A program made the translations under genes and the position numbers. Under the pieces are notes generated by a model that worked only from the letters and a program-made list of their open reading frames with translations, was not told the origin of the DNA and did not search any database. Source: an uncultured Thermoguttaceae bacterium (GTDB lineage: Bacteria > Planctomycetota > Planctomycetia > Pirellulales > Thermoguttaceae). Taken from it: a stretch of 64,000 nt of DNA. The stretch lies in the NCBI GenBank assembly GCA_938042245.1, contig CALIRO010000094.1:1-64000 (forward strand). The letters run 5' to 3'. This document shows, one piece after another, positions 55,476-63,692 of this stretch (the stretch's first letter is position 1; every line of letters starts with the position of its first letter).

Positions 55476-58400
55476 TTACCGGCCGATGCCGATGAAGAAG
55501 CTGAACACTTCGGTAACGTCGCCGTCCGCCTTGGCCACCGGCCAGGCAAAGTCAAACGCTAGCGGCGCCGGTCCCATAGCTGGCACAAGCACCCGCAGGC
55601 CAAAGCCTAGGGCCACTCGGAAGTTCTCATCCCGAAGCGTATAATCCTGTTCCACCGTTCCAGCGTCGCAAAACAGCACCAGCCGAAGCATGTCGTCGGC
55701 CGTTACCGGGAACATGTACTGGGCTGAGGCCAACAGTTGCATATGTCCGCCGACACTCACACCGGCCACATGAGGACCAGCCCCTCGGTAGTCAAACCCA
55801 CGAAGTGTGGAAAATCCACCGGCAAAGTAATGGTCATAAATTGGGGTATCTTTTCCCGTTACAGCGAAGCTAACGCCTAGGCTCAAGACATGGCGGCCGG
55901 AACCGTCGGGGCGTTGATAGAGGGTAAAATATTTCCGTATTTCCACATCGCCCCGCGGGTATTGGAACGAGCCGATCACCTCCTCCACGCCAAAGTCGAT
56001 GTAATGCCCCTCGGTGGGCAGAAAGGCGCTGTCCCGCGTATCATAGGCTAGCCCCAGTCGGAACCCAAATAGCTCGTGGGTACCCAAAGCGGCGTCCAAA
56101 TCGGGGACTATTCCGGCTGGTACACTGGGATCGAACAGGGTAACTTTTTCGCCTCGGAAGGTGAAATTGGTTATCAGATCAGGCCGGAACTGGTAGCCCA
56201 CGCGCACGGTGCCGCCGAGCCGCTCTTCTCGCCAATCCCGGTAAATCCGTTTGAAGAAATAGCCGCTCACGCCGGTGCTAATTTCCGTATCCAAAAAATA
56301 CGGTTCGGTGAAGCTAACCAGGTACCGATGAACTTGAGTACCTGGTACTGCTTCTAGTCGGAATCGCTGTCCCGCGCCTCGCCAGGCCGTGCCGTTACGG
56401 ATTTCCTCCCAACTGTGGGGAAATCGGAAAATATCGAAATTTTGTTCATCAACAATCACCGACCCGACCACTCCCGCATCCGAAGTAATGCCCACGCCGA
56501 GCATGATTCGGCCGGTGCGGGATTCCTCGGCGATGACTTCCAGGGGCAAAGGCCGAAGGGGTTCTTCGGGCAATTCTTGGCCGGGTGCCAGCCCGGAAAA
56601 CAACCCACCTTGACCGCCTAGGATGCCGCCGCTAGGAGCACCAGGTCCACCTGCGGGTGGGGGAATACCTCGGGAAAGAATGCCTTGGCCGATCCACCGC
56701 CGGAAAAAGCCGCCAAAGGGACCTGTCGGCCAATCCTCCGAGCCCACACCAGCTGAGGGAGTCCAAGGGCTGGTTTGGGTAGGTACGGGGCTAGGAATGA
56801 CAGGGGCAGAGGGATACTCGGCGGGAGCGGTCGCGGGTGCCTCATGGGAAGGAGCCAATGCGCCCGGTGCGGAGATGGAAGAGCCGGGCGCCGGGGGCAA
56901 TGGCCCTGGTGGAGCCGGGCCGCTCGGCACTCCGGAAGCACCCTGCGGACCAATTTGATAGAACCGGTCCATTCCCGGCAGCGGTCGAGATTCTGGCAGG
57001 TTAGGCAGGATCTGGCCTCCTTGTTCGCCCCAGACGGGCGATTGGCCCCGAACCTGCACTGGCGGTGCTGGATCGGCTCCAGTTTCCTCCTGAGAAGAGG
57101 GACCGTGCTGATCGAGCTGGGGAGGAATTAGCTGGTCGGGTTGGCCCCTTGGCAGGACTGAGCAGTCGGAACTTTCCCTCCCCCCAGAGTTCCGCTGTTC
57201 GGAATGCTCCGGGCCTTGGCCTCGGACATCGGGCTGAGGCGGCTGGGCCACTTGCAGTTCCTCGTCGGAGATTTCTGGGGGGCTGAAGACGATCTTCGGC
57301 TGGATGTTCCGGACCGGATCTATCAGGAACAGGCCAGAGGCTCGGAGCCGCCGTTCACTGGCCCGCAGCTCCCGAGTATCTACCACATCCCCAGGGGCCA
57401 GCGAAAGCCGATTTAGCACCGTAGTGATCTTCGTATGCGGAGAAACCTCCTGGGAACCGATTTTCACGTCGATCCGACCCACCCGATACCGATCCCCTTC
57501 TTTGATTTCATAGACCAGGTCAGCCTGGCCGGGTTCCGCCAGATACCGAATGTCCGGCTTGATGTCGGCAAACACATACCCTAAGGCGCCGTATTTTTCC
57601 TGCAGGGCTGCCACATCTTTTTGCAATTGGGATTGGTTGAAATATTGGCCGGATTTGAGCGTGATCGTTTCGGCTAGTTCTTCGTCGGAGAACCGTTGGT
57701 TGCCAATAAACCGCACCTGCCGCACCTTATAGCGGGGGCCTTCGTCGATCACAAATGTCAAGATGATCCAGTTCTTCTCCTCGTTGTACTCGAGCTCCCG
57801 GCCGATCTTTGCGTTGAAATAGCCCAGGCTGGCATAGTAGGCTTTCAGACGGTTGAGGTCTTCGTCGATCTCTTTGCGATCGAGCTGTCCCCGGATAAGC
57901 CACAAAAAACCGGGTTTGGAATGGATTTGGGTTCGCAGGCGGGCGTCGGTAGCGATGGTGTTGCCGACAAACCGCGTCCATAAAATTCGCTGCTTTTTGC
58001 CTTCGTTGATCAGATATATAGCGCCTTTATCTTCGGGGCGATTGCCTTCGATGATGCTGACCCGAGCGTTAGAAAACCCATGGGAACGGTAGTAGTCTTC
58101 GATCTTTCGCCGGCCTTCTTCGACGGCAAATGGGTCCAGGGCATCACCAGGTTTTATGCCGGCCTTTTCCGCCAAGACCTTTTTGCGGACCTTTTCGTTG
58201 CCCACGAATTTGACGTATTGCAATATCGGCCTTTCGACCAGTTCAAAGATGACCACCCGGCCGTCGGCTGTGGGCTGAGTCCAGGTCTTGACACTGACAA
58301 ACAAGCCGGATCGGCTTAATCGGCGCACATCCTCCTCGATCAACTCCATATCCAGCGGTCGGCCTGCCCGGGTGCGAATCAGGGGGGCAATTTTCGTCCA

Positions 58401-58889
58401 GGGCACATGCTGCCGGCCCACCACCCGCACTTCCGCCACCATCTCACCATAAGGAGCTTCAGGAGGAGAGGAACCCTCGGGAAGGTTCTCCCTGGGTGAG
58501 CTAGAAATATCGCCTCTAAGGGGGGAGCTACTGGAAATCGGGGGACTCAAATGAGGCCCTAAAGCCTCTGTGCCCTGAGCAGCGGAATCCTCTTGTCCTA
58601 CCTCTACCCAGGGGGCTTCTGGAATAGGGAGTGAATTACCCTCTGGAGGGTTAGCTGAGGGGGATCCGTTTGGCGGGGATCTATACCCTAAGGGTGGGGT
58701 GTCTGTGTATACTTTCTGGGGGCTAAACCCTTGAAAGGCTATCCCCAGCACTACCCCCCAAGTTAGGTATTTCGCGAGAAAAAAGCTATGGGTATGGCCC
58801 CTCCTCTGCTGGTTCAAAGAGGGGAAAAGAAACCCTTTAAAGGGGTTGTATCTCCGGCATTTAGCCACCCAAACGTCCCGCCAACCCAC
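55476..58889 (-). CDS. bamA: BamA/YaeT outer-membrane assembly factor with large insertion
   Basis: 1137 aa. After a signal-like segment (about 40-55) and a Pro/Ser-rich stretch, POTRA domains span about 143-530 (EMVAEVRVVGRQHVPWTKI, LQYVKFVGNEKVRKKVL, RILWTRFVGNTIA, VRQVRFIGNQRFSDEELAETI, YRVGRIDVKIGSQEVS). A Gly/Pro/Gln/Ser-rich region of about 250 residues (535-785) then separates the POTRA array from the C-terminal 16-strand-type barrel (787-1137), which has the barrel-lid FRGFDYRGAGP motif (a variant of VRGF). Normal BamA is about 800 aa. It inserts beta-barrel proteins, probably including the secretin in this window. GTG 58889; no better start seen. Confidence 0.93.
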   Translation of the reverse strand: MGWRDVWVAKCRRYNPFKGFLFPSLNQQRRGHTHSFFLAKYLTWGVVLGIAFQGFSPQKVYTDTPPLGYRSPPNGSPSANPPEGNSLPIPEAPWVEVGQEDSAAQGTEALGPHLSPPISSSSPLRGDISSSPRENLPEGSSPPEAPYGEMVAEVRVVGRQHVPWTKIAPLIRTRAGRPLDMELIEEDVRRLSRSGLFVSVKTWTQPTADGRVVIFELVERPILQYVKFVGNEKVRKKVLAEKAGIKPGDALDPFAVEEGRRKIEDYYRSHGFSNARVSIIEGNRPEDKGAIYLINEGKKQRILWTRFVGNTIATDARLRTQIHSKPGFLWLIRGQLDRKEIDEDLNRLKAYYASLGYFNAKIGRELEYNEEKNWIILTFVIDEGPRYKVRQVRFIGNQRFSDEELAETITLKSGQYFNQSQLQKDVAALQEKYGALGYVFADIKPDIRYLAEPGQADLVYEIKEGDRYRVGRIDVKIGSQEVSPHTKITTVLNRLSLAPGDVVDTRELRASERRLRASGLFLIDPVRNIQPKIVFSPPEISDEELQVAQPPQPDVRGQGPEHSEQRNSGGRESSDCSVLPRGQPDQLIPPQLDQHGPSSQEETGADPAPPVQVRGQSPVWGEQGGQILPNLPESRPLPGMDRFYQIGPQGASGVPSGPAPPGPLPPAPGSSISAPGALAPSHEAPATAPAEYPSAPVIPSPVPTQTSPWTPSAGVGSEDWPTGPFGGFFRRWIGQGILSRGIPPPAGGPGAPSGGILGGQGGLFSGLAPGQELPEEPLRPLPLEVIAEESRTGRIMLGVGITSDAGVVGSVIVDEQNFDIFRFPHSWEEIRNGTAWRGAGQRFRLEAVPGTQVHRYLVSFTEPYFLDTEISTGVSGYFFKRIYRDWREERLGGTVRVGYQFRPDLITNFTFRGEKVTLFDPSVPAGIVPDLDAALGTHELFGFRLGLAYDTRDSAFLPTEGHYIDFGVEEVIGSFQYPRGDVEIRKYFTLYQRPDGSGRHVLSLGVSFAVTGKDTPIYDHYFAGGFSTLRGFDYRGAGPHVAGVSVGGHMQLLASAQYMFPVTADDMLRLVLFCDAGTVEQDYTLRDENFRVALGFGLRVLVPAMGPAPLAFDFAWPVAKADGDVTEVFSFFIGIGR

Positions 58890-59337
58890 TAAGCAAGTCC
58901 TGTCCCACGAAAGGAAAACTGCACGAAGAATGCCGCTTTAGATGGATATGATATGGGCCCAGTCAGGGGGGGTTTACCACGTTGTTTTAGGGTTTCCTAG
59001 CTTGTTTTGGAATTAGCTTCCCCCCTGTTCGCAGGGCTTCCCACCCTGAAAGCCCTTTTCTAGTTGATGGGCCGTAGAAATACACAATTGCCCTGTTTGA
59101 AACAAGCCAGAAATTGCGAAACCTCCGAATCGCCTCCTCTGCCCCACAATTACCAGATTCTCCCCCTGGTAGGAAAACCTGCTGGTTAGCTCTCTAGAGC
59201 CATCTCAAAATGCCAAATGGGCAAAGGAAAAGAAGCGAAGAAAAACGGGAAAGGAAGAACCTAGGAGGCCCCAGCTTTGCCCTCTTCCAACACACTTCTA
59301 GGGAGACAAAAAGCCAGCGATAAAGGGGAAGAATTCC
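58890..59337. other. Gene-free stretch between bamA and cdsA
   Basis: No gene recognised. The bamA promoter is expected here, with no obvious boxes. Confidence 0.35.
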
Positions 59338-60336
59338 TTACCAGACCCATCCCAGATGCCACCAGAGGTAGGCCACCGGGGCTGCCCATAACAGGGAATC
59401 CATCAGGTCGAGCACGCCGCCGAAGCCGGGCATCCATTGGCTGGAGTCTTTGCGACCGGCGTCTCGTTTGAGGAGCGATTCAGCCAGATCACCACCCAGA
59501 CCCACTAGGCCCAGAACCAATCCATAACTGGTCCATCCCCACCAAGGACACGGATCGGCACGGGCCGGTTGGACGGGGGGGGCGGAGGTCGATCGGCCTT
59601 CCAGCAGGCCGGAGGAGGGGAACCCACTGTTGGGGCTGGGGGCCTCGGCATAGGGAGTCAAAGCAGGGGTAAGCCAAGTAAAGACCACCCAAGCGGCCGC
59701 CCAGGCCCAGACGAGCCCCCCAAGGGTCCCTTCGATCGTTTTGCCCGGACTAAGCCGAGGGGCCAACTTATGCCGACCGATCAGATGGCCTACAAAATAG
59801 GCTCCGGTATCGGCCATTTTGACGACGATAATCAGCGAAGCCAACGCCCCGATGCCATACCCCATGCGCAAAAGCACTAAAAAACTCAATAACAACCCCC
59901 CATAGAGCAATCCCAAACTGGCCACACCTAATCGGCTGGTAATCCCTCCTGGACCGGCAAATCGGCGGATTTCTTCCAACATGGCAACAAGCAATGCACC
60001 GGCTAGGGCCAAAAGCACCCACCCCGGGGCTGCCCAAAGCCTTTCCGGGCCAACCGATTGGCCAGAACCTACTCCCGAATTCTCCGAACCTGCCAGGACC
60101 GGTAGCCAAGCAGCCAACAACATGGCGATATTGCCCACATACACAGGCCAAGTCGAAAAGGGCGAGATTCCAGAGGCCTTGGCCAGTGCTAAAAATTCTC
60201 CTGTGCTTAGCAGACTGATCCCTACCGCTAGGGGCAATAGCATGGCGCCCGGCAGCGCCGAGCGATGATCTGCCCAACCCAACACCACCACCAACCATAT
60301 CAAGCCAGCACCTAAGAGGAATCGCCACCAGAACAT
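59338..60336 (-). CDS. cdsA: Phosphatidate cytidylyltransferase
   Basis: A 332-aa polytopic membrane enzyme making CDP-diacylglycerol for phospholipid synthesis. The central VVKMADTGAYFVGHLIGRHKLAPRLSPGKTIEG block and the C-terminal CTP-transferase signature GDLAESLLKRDAGRKDSSQWMPGFGGVLDLMDSLL (with both catalytic Asp residues) are clear. An extra Pro/Ser/Gly-rich loop (about 225-260) sits between two helices. The gene follows bamA by 448 bp on the same strand; in many bacteria cdsA lies near uppS, dxr and bamA, but uppS and dxr are not here. ATG 60336, GGGAG upstream. Confidence 0.95.
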   Translation of the reverse strand: MFWWRFLLGAGLIWLVVVLGWADHRSALPGAMLLPLAVGISLLSTGEFLALAKASGISPFSTWPVYVGNIAMLLAAWLPVLAGSENSGVGSGQSVGPERLWAAPGWVLLALAGALLVAMLEEIRRFAGPGGITSRLGVASLGLLYGGLLLSFLVLLRMGYGIGALASLIIVVKMADTGAYFVGHLIGRHKLAPRLSPGKTIEGTLGGLVWAWAAAWVVFTWLTPALTPYAEAPSPNSGFPSSGLLEGRSTSAPPVQPARADPCPWWGWTSYGLVLGLVGLGGDLAESLLKRDAGRKDSSQWMPGFGGVLDLMDSLLWAAPVAYLWWHLGWVW

Positions 60337-60656
60337 AATGGCTCCCTACAAGATAAAAAACGTCAAAAAAACGTCTGAGTGAGCGGGGAGCCAGACACGC
60401 AGGGCCCTGCTGCTTCCACTGCGCAGATGCCTAGTGGCCCGCCGCTTTTGTTGGCACAAGGAGTAGCCGTCCTCCAATATCGGTCTGTGTTAGGAGTGGT
60501 TAGGATTTAGGGGCGTTTATGAGGGAGCTGGTCCCATGCTGAGCAGACCCACCCCTAAACAAATACCAGTCTCGGTTAGGATTGAGGATTGAAGGGCGTT
60601 TGCGGGAGGCCTGGCGCCATGTTAACTACACCCGGGACCAACCATCCCCATGTCGG
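60337..60656. other. Gene-free stretch with tandem copies of the DUF3467 gene tail
   Basis: Downstream of the DUF3467 gene (minus strand), the tract cggttaggattgaggattg with gggcgttt and gggag recurs with a period near 80 bp (units about 60490-60570, 60571-60651, and the third running into the coding end). No gene. Confidence 0.55.
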
Positions 60657-60720
60657 TTAGGAGTTAGGATGGAAGGGGGTTTGTGGGGCGCCCCCGCCGC
60701 TACTGCCCCGGATCCGCCTC
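60490..60720. repeat. About 80-bp degenerate tandem repeat overlapping a gene's 3' end
   Basis: cggttagg occurs at 60573 and 60654 (81 bp apart), each followed by a gattgaagggcgtttg-like block. An earlier unit near 60497 is shorter by about 8 bp. The stop codon of the DUF3467 gene (60657-60659) lies in the third unit, so the coding tail has been copied downstream. Confidence 0.7.
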
Positions 60721-61058
60721 TGGACATCGGTCTCTAGCACGCCGAACGTGGCTTCATGTCGCTGGATCGTCAGATGCAGGACTTGCAAGAGCCGTTTGGC
60801 CGTATAGTAGTTCATCACGATCCGTTGAGTGATCACAATAGTACCGGAGGGGGGAGCAAACGGCTGGGGATTAATCCCAAAATCGATGAAGACCTCTTCG
60901 GGGGTGCCGGTAATGCGGCAGAAATTGGCGTAGGAGGTGGTGGCTTGAGAGTCATCTACCTGAAAGGGGGGTTGGGGGGGAGGACGAGCCGGTCCCTCTC
61001 CTCCGTCATTTCCTCCTAGGGGAACTCCTTCTTTCGGGCCTTGGTAAAAAGAACTCAT
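60657..61058 (-). CDS. DUF3467 family protein
   Basis: A 133-aa small protein. The conserved core is about residues 42-115: YANFCRITGTPEEVFIDFGINPQP, ITQRIVMNYYTAKRLLQVLHLTIQRHEATFGVLETDVQRR. This is the DUF3467 pattern, a compact alpha/beta domain present across planctomycetes, with unknown function. The N-terminus is Gly/Pro-rich (about 1-35) and the C-terminus Gly/Pro/Ser-rich. ATG 61058 follows AGGAG. The coding 3' end lies in a tandem repeat. Confidence 0.9.
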   Translation of the reverse strand: MSSFYQGPKEGVPLGGNDGGEGPARPPPQPPFQVDDSQATTSYANFCRITGTPEEVFIDFGINPQPFAPPSGTIVITQRIVMNYYTAKRLLQVLHLTIQRHEATFGVLETDVQRRIRGSSGGGAPQTPFHPNS

Positions 61059-61422
61059 TGGAATCTCCTAAGAATGTCAAAAGGGAGCTGGTATGGGGAG
61101 CCTACTGGGCAAAGCTGCTTTTCCGTTTGGAACTGCTGCGGGTGGAAGGAAATTAAAAGATTTTCAACATAACCTCTTTTCTATAAATACGTTAAAGATA
61201 TTTCTCAAGATCAGAACTGCGGGCCCGCTCTTGGTTTTCTCTGTGGGAAGGGATAAGATAGCAGGTAAAGATACCAGAAAAGTGGTTGAAGGGCAAAGGG
61301 CTATTGGAGAGTAAAGGTCGGTTGCTCAGGAGAAGTCAGAATCAGCCGGGATATGAGTCCAAAGGGGGCGATTGGTTTTTCTGTTTTGTGTAGATTGCCT
61401 ATTTTATGAAAGTGAGGAAAAT
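61059..61422. other. Divergent intergenic region upstream of the IscA-like gene
   Basis: An AT-rich patch near 61155-61215 may contain promoters. Nothing specific recognised besides TGAGGA before 61423. Confidence 0.35.
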
Positions 61423-61755
61423 ATGGCGATTACCTTGACCGAATCGGCTCGCAATGAGATCCTTCGCATCATCCAATCGCAGGGTTTGGAACCCCAGACA
61501 TCTCTGCGGATTAGCATCGAAGGGGGGGGCTGCAGCGGCCTGCAATATCGGCTTACCCTGGATGACCAGTTCGACCCGGCCGTCGATGTCCGCTACCCGG
61601 GCCCCGATGTCGCCGTGGTAACCAGAAAAAAGTTCGCCTTGCATCTGGACGGGACCACGATTGACTTCCAGGAAGGACCCTTCGGCCGGGGATTTGCCAT
61701 TGAGAACCCCAATTACCCGCGTTGGGGCGGCTGTCCAGGATGCGGCGGATCCTAA
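61423..61755 (+). CDS. HesB/IscA/ErpA-type iron-sulfur carrier with CxxC tail
   Basis: A 110-aa A-type Fe-S carrier. MAITLTESARNEILRIIQ is the standard start, Cys37 lies in GGGCSGLQYRL, and the C-terminal pair is Cys104 and Cys107 (GGCPGCGGS). The usual spacing is CxC (E. coli IscA C99/C101); here two residues separate the cysteines and the final SF is replaced by a short Gly-Ser. Three cysteines still fit cluster binding. The frame is open from 61372, but ATG 61423 with TGAGGA is the true start by alignment. No isc or suf genes flank it. Confidence 0.9.
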   Translation: MAITLTESARNEILRIIQSQGLEPQTSLRISIEGGGCSGLQYRLTLDDQFDPAVDVRYPGPDVAVVTRKKFALHLDGTTIDFQEGPFGRGFAIENPNYPRWGGCPGCGGS

Positions 61756-61945
61756 GGAGCCGACCATACCACCATCGCAGATGAAAACTCACAGCCCCTC
61801 CTTTCTGAGCAGTGTTTTTGGTCCGGGGCAGGTCGTTCTGATTTGGCCGGACACCCCTGAAAACCTTTCTGAAAACAGCGGATGGGGAAATCTGGGTGTG
61901 CAAGCTGTGGCACTGTCTTGAGTTTGCCAAGCTAAGCAGCCATTG

Positions 61946-63178
61946 TCAACTCGATTCCGCAGGGGGAGGAGCTGGCGCCGGTTGTTCCCCTCCGAGCGGC
62001 ACTGGACTTACCCGAAACGTCTGGAGGGGCAATTCGTCGGTAGGGTTGTGGATCCGCAAAGCCAGTTGGCCGCTAAGCAGCTCCTCCAAAAGCGAACCTA
62101 GAAGTTGCTTTCGCCAACCCTGGTCTAAAACCGGCATTTCGTGGGGATTGGCCAGCCCCAAGCGATAGGCGATCCAATCTCGAAGGTCATTGGGAGTGGC
62201 AACGAGGCTAGGGGCGACCTGAGCCTGCCGACATCGGGTGGCTAAGCCCGCATACAGAAACTGGGTTAAGATACCAGAGACAGAACAAGAGGCGGTCGAA
62301 CTGGGCTGGGGGAGCTGGTCTTCCCGCAGATGCAAGGCCCGCTGAATGCAGGCGGCGATTTGAGGCAGATGCCTTCGTAACCCAGGATGCTGCATCCCTC
62401 GGACAGCCCGAATGCGATGCACATTGGCGGTTTCTCGGCGGGCCAGTTCGACCAACAGATCGTCTCGAAGCACGAACCGGGCCGGGCAATTCCGACGCTG
62501 CGCCTGGTGCTCCCGCCATTGCCAGAGTTCGCGCAAAATCGCTAGTCCCCGTCGGGAAAGTCCAGCCTGGCCTGGTAAGCGGCGCCATCCCTCCTGCTGA
62601 GCTTTTTTGACCACCTGCTTTTGCCAATGTTCCATCTCCTCCCGAAACCACTCAAGCCGAGCCAATTGTTCTAGGCGGGCCCGGAGCACCGCCCAAAGTT
62701 CTCGTAAATGCTGTACATCCTCCAAGGCATACTGGATCTGTTGGGCAGAAAGCGGCCGATGACGCCAATCGGTCCGTGTCTCCGCTTTGGAAAACGCCCG
62801 CCCTAACAACCGCTCCATCAGCGTGCTAAACCCAGCCGGATATTCCAGCCCAATCAGACCAGCCGCTATCTGCACGTCCACTAGTCCAACAGGCATTTTG
62901 CCCACCGCTTGGTAACAGAAAAGGACATCCCTACTACCGCCGTGAACAATAGTTTCTCTATCCCCGGTAGCTAGCAATTCCCAAAATGGGTGCAGGTTCA
63001 GGGCTAGCGGGTCCAGCAGGACCAACTGCCCTTCCACCTCCACCTGCACCAAACAAAGCTCCGGCCGATAGTTCGACTCCCCCACAAACTCCGTATCCAA
63101 AGCAAACGTTCGGCAGGCTTGAACCTGCTCGCACCAACTCCGAAGCTCTTGGGGAGTTTGGATGAACAGATACTCCAC
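61946..63178 (-). CDS. rnd: Ribonuclease D
   Basis: A 410-aa 3'-5' exoribonuclease for tRNA 3' maturation. DEDDy motifs are intact: Asp28 and Glu30 in FALDTEFVGES, the Asp in VHGGSRDVLFCYQ, and YALEDVQHL with the catalytic Tyr and last Asp. Two HRDC-type helical parts follow (ILRELWQWREHQAQRR with RDDLLVELA; and LLGSLLEELLSG). I start at GTG 63178 (MEYLFIQTPQEL), because the distance to FALDTEF equals E. coli RNase D and CAGGAA precedes it. The open frame to 63253 (TTG) encodes an AT-rich peptide without family match. Tail is Pro/Ala-rich. Confidence 0.93.
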   Translation of the reverse strand: MEYLFIQTPQELRSWCEQVQACRTFALDTEFVGESNYRPELCLVQVEVEGQLVLLDPLALNLHPFWELLATGDRETIVHGGSRDVLFCYQAVGKMPVGLVDVQIAAGLIGLEYPAGFSTLMERLLGRAFSKAETRTDWRHRPLSAQQIQYALEDVQHLRELWAVLRARLEQLARLEWFREEMEHWQKQVVKKAQQEGWRRLPGQAGLSRRGLAILRELWQWREHQAQRRNCPARFVLRDDLLVELARRETANVHRIRAVRGMQHPGLRRHLPQIAACIQRALHLREDQLPQPSSTASCSVSGILTQFLYAGLATRCRQAQVAPSLVATPNDLRDWIAYRLGLANPHEMPVLDQGWRKQLLGSLLEELLSGQLALRIHNPTDELPLQTFRVSPVPLGGEQPAPAPPPAESS

Positions 63179-63692
63179 GGCATCCGGTTCCTGAAAGAGG
63201 TAAGATATCTTTATAAAAATGTAGAGCTTATCAGAAGAATCGGCTTTTGCCAAGTTAATAAATTTTTATTCATCAGACCCTGGTGTTTCCGAACCCATCT
63301 AGGGGTTGAGAAAAACTCTCTGGGGAATTGCTCCGGTATGGAAAAATGTTAGCCCACCGGAGGCGGCAATTCCCGTTCCAGCAGAAGCTAGCGGTAGGGG
63401 CGAAGTGCCCCATTTGCCCCCCGTCTGGGGAGGATTGCTAATTCCCTCAGCCAATGGGCGCTTGGAAATGCAGGTGTGTCCGACAGCCAGAGCAGCCCCC
63501 CTTAAGGGGTATGTGGTCCTTCCGGGGTGATGGACCGGGGAGGCATCCCCCCCCAAAGGGTGTTCCGTTTGCCCTCCTCTTCTTTATATCCTAAGTTTGT
63601 TAATAGGGTAGCAAAGAACTGTTCTCAGCGGCCAGGTCGGTCTGCCATCTCGGGAGCCGGATTCCCACTGCAGAGGCATTGAGGGGTAGGTC
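63179..63692. other. Divergent intergenic region with folded leader-like sequence
   Basis: It contains a 14-bp interrupted stem (63323-63374) and other short hairpins (ggggcgaagtgcccc at 63397-63411). No gene recognised. Confidence 0.4.
63323..63374 (+). promoter_or_regulatory. Strong hairpin upstream of the last gene
   Basis: gggaattgc (63323-63331) pairs perfectly with gcaattccc (63366-63374), extended by tccgg (63332-63336) with ccgga (63357-63361) after a 4-base bulge. A similar gctaattccc (63436-63445) downstream could compete for the same arm. It lies about 320-370 nt before the start of the next gene. Could be a structured leader or RNA; function is inference. Confidence 0.4.
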
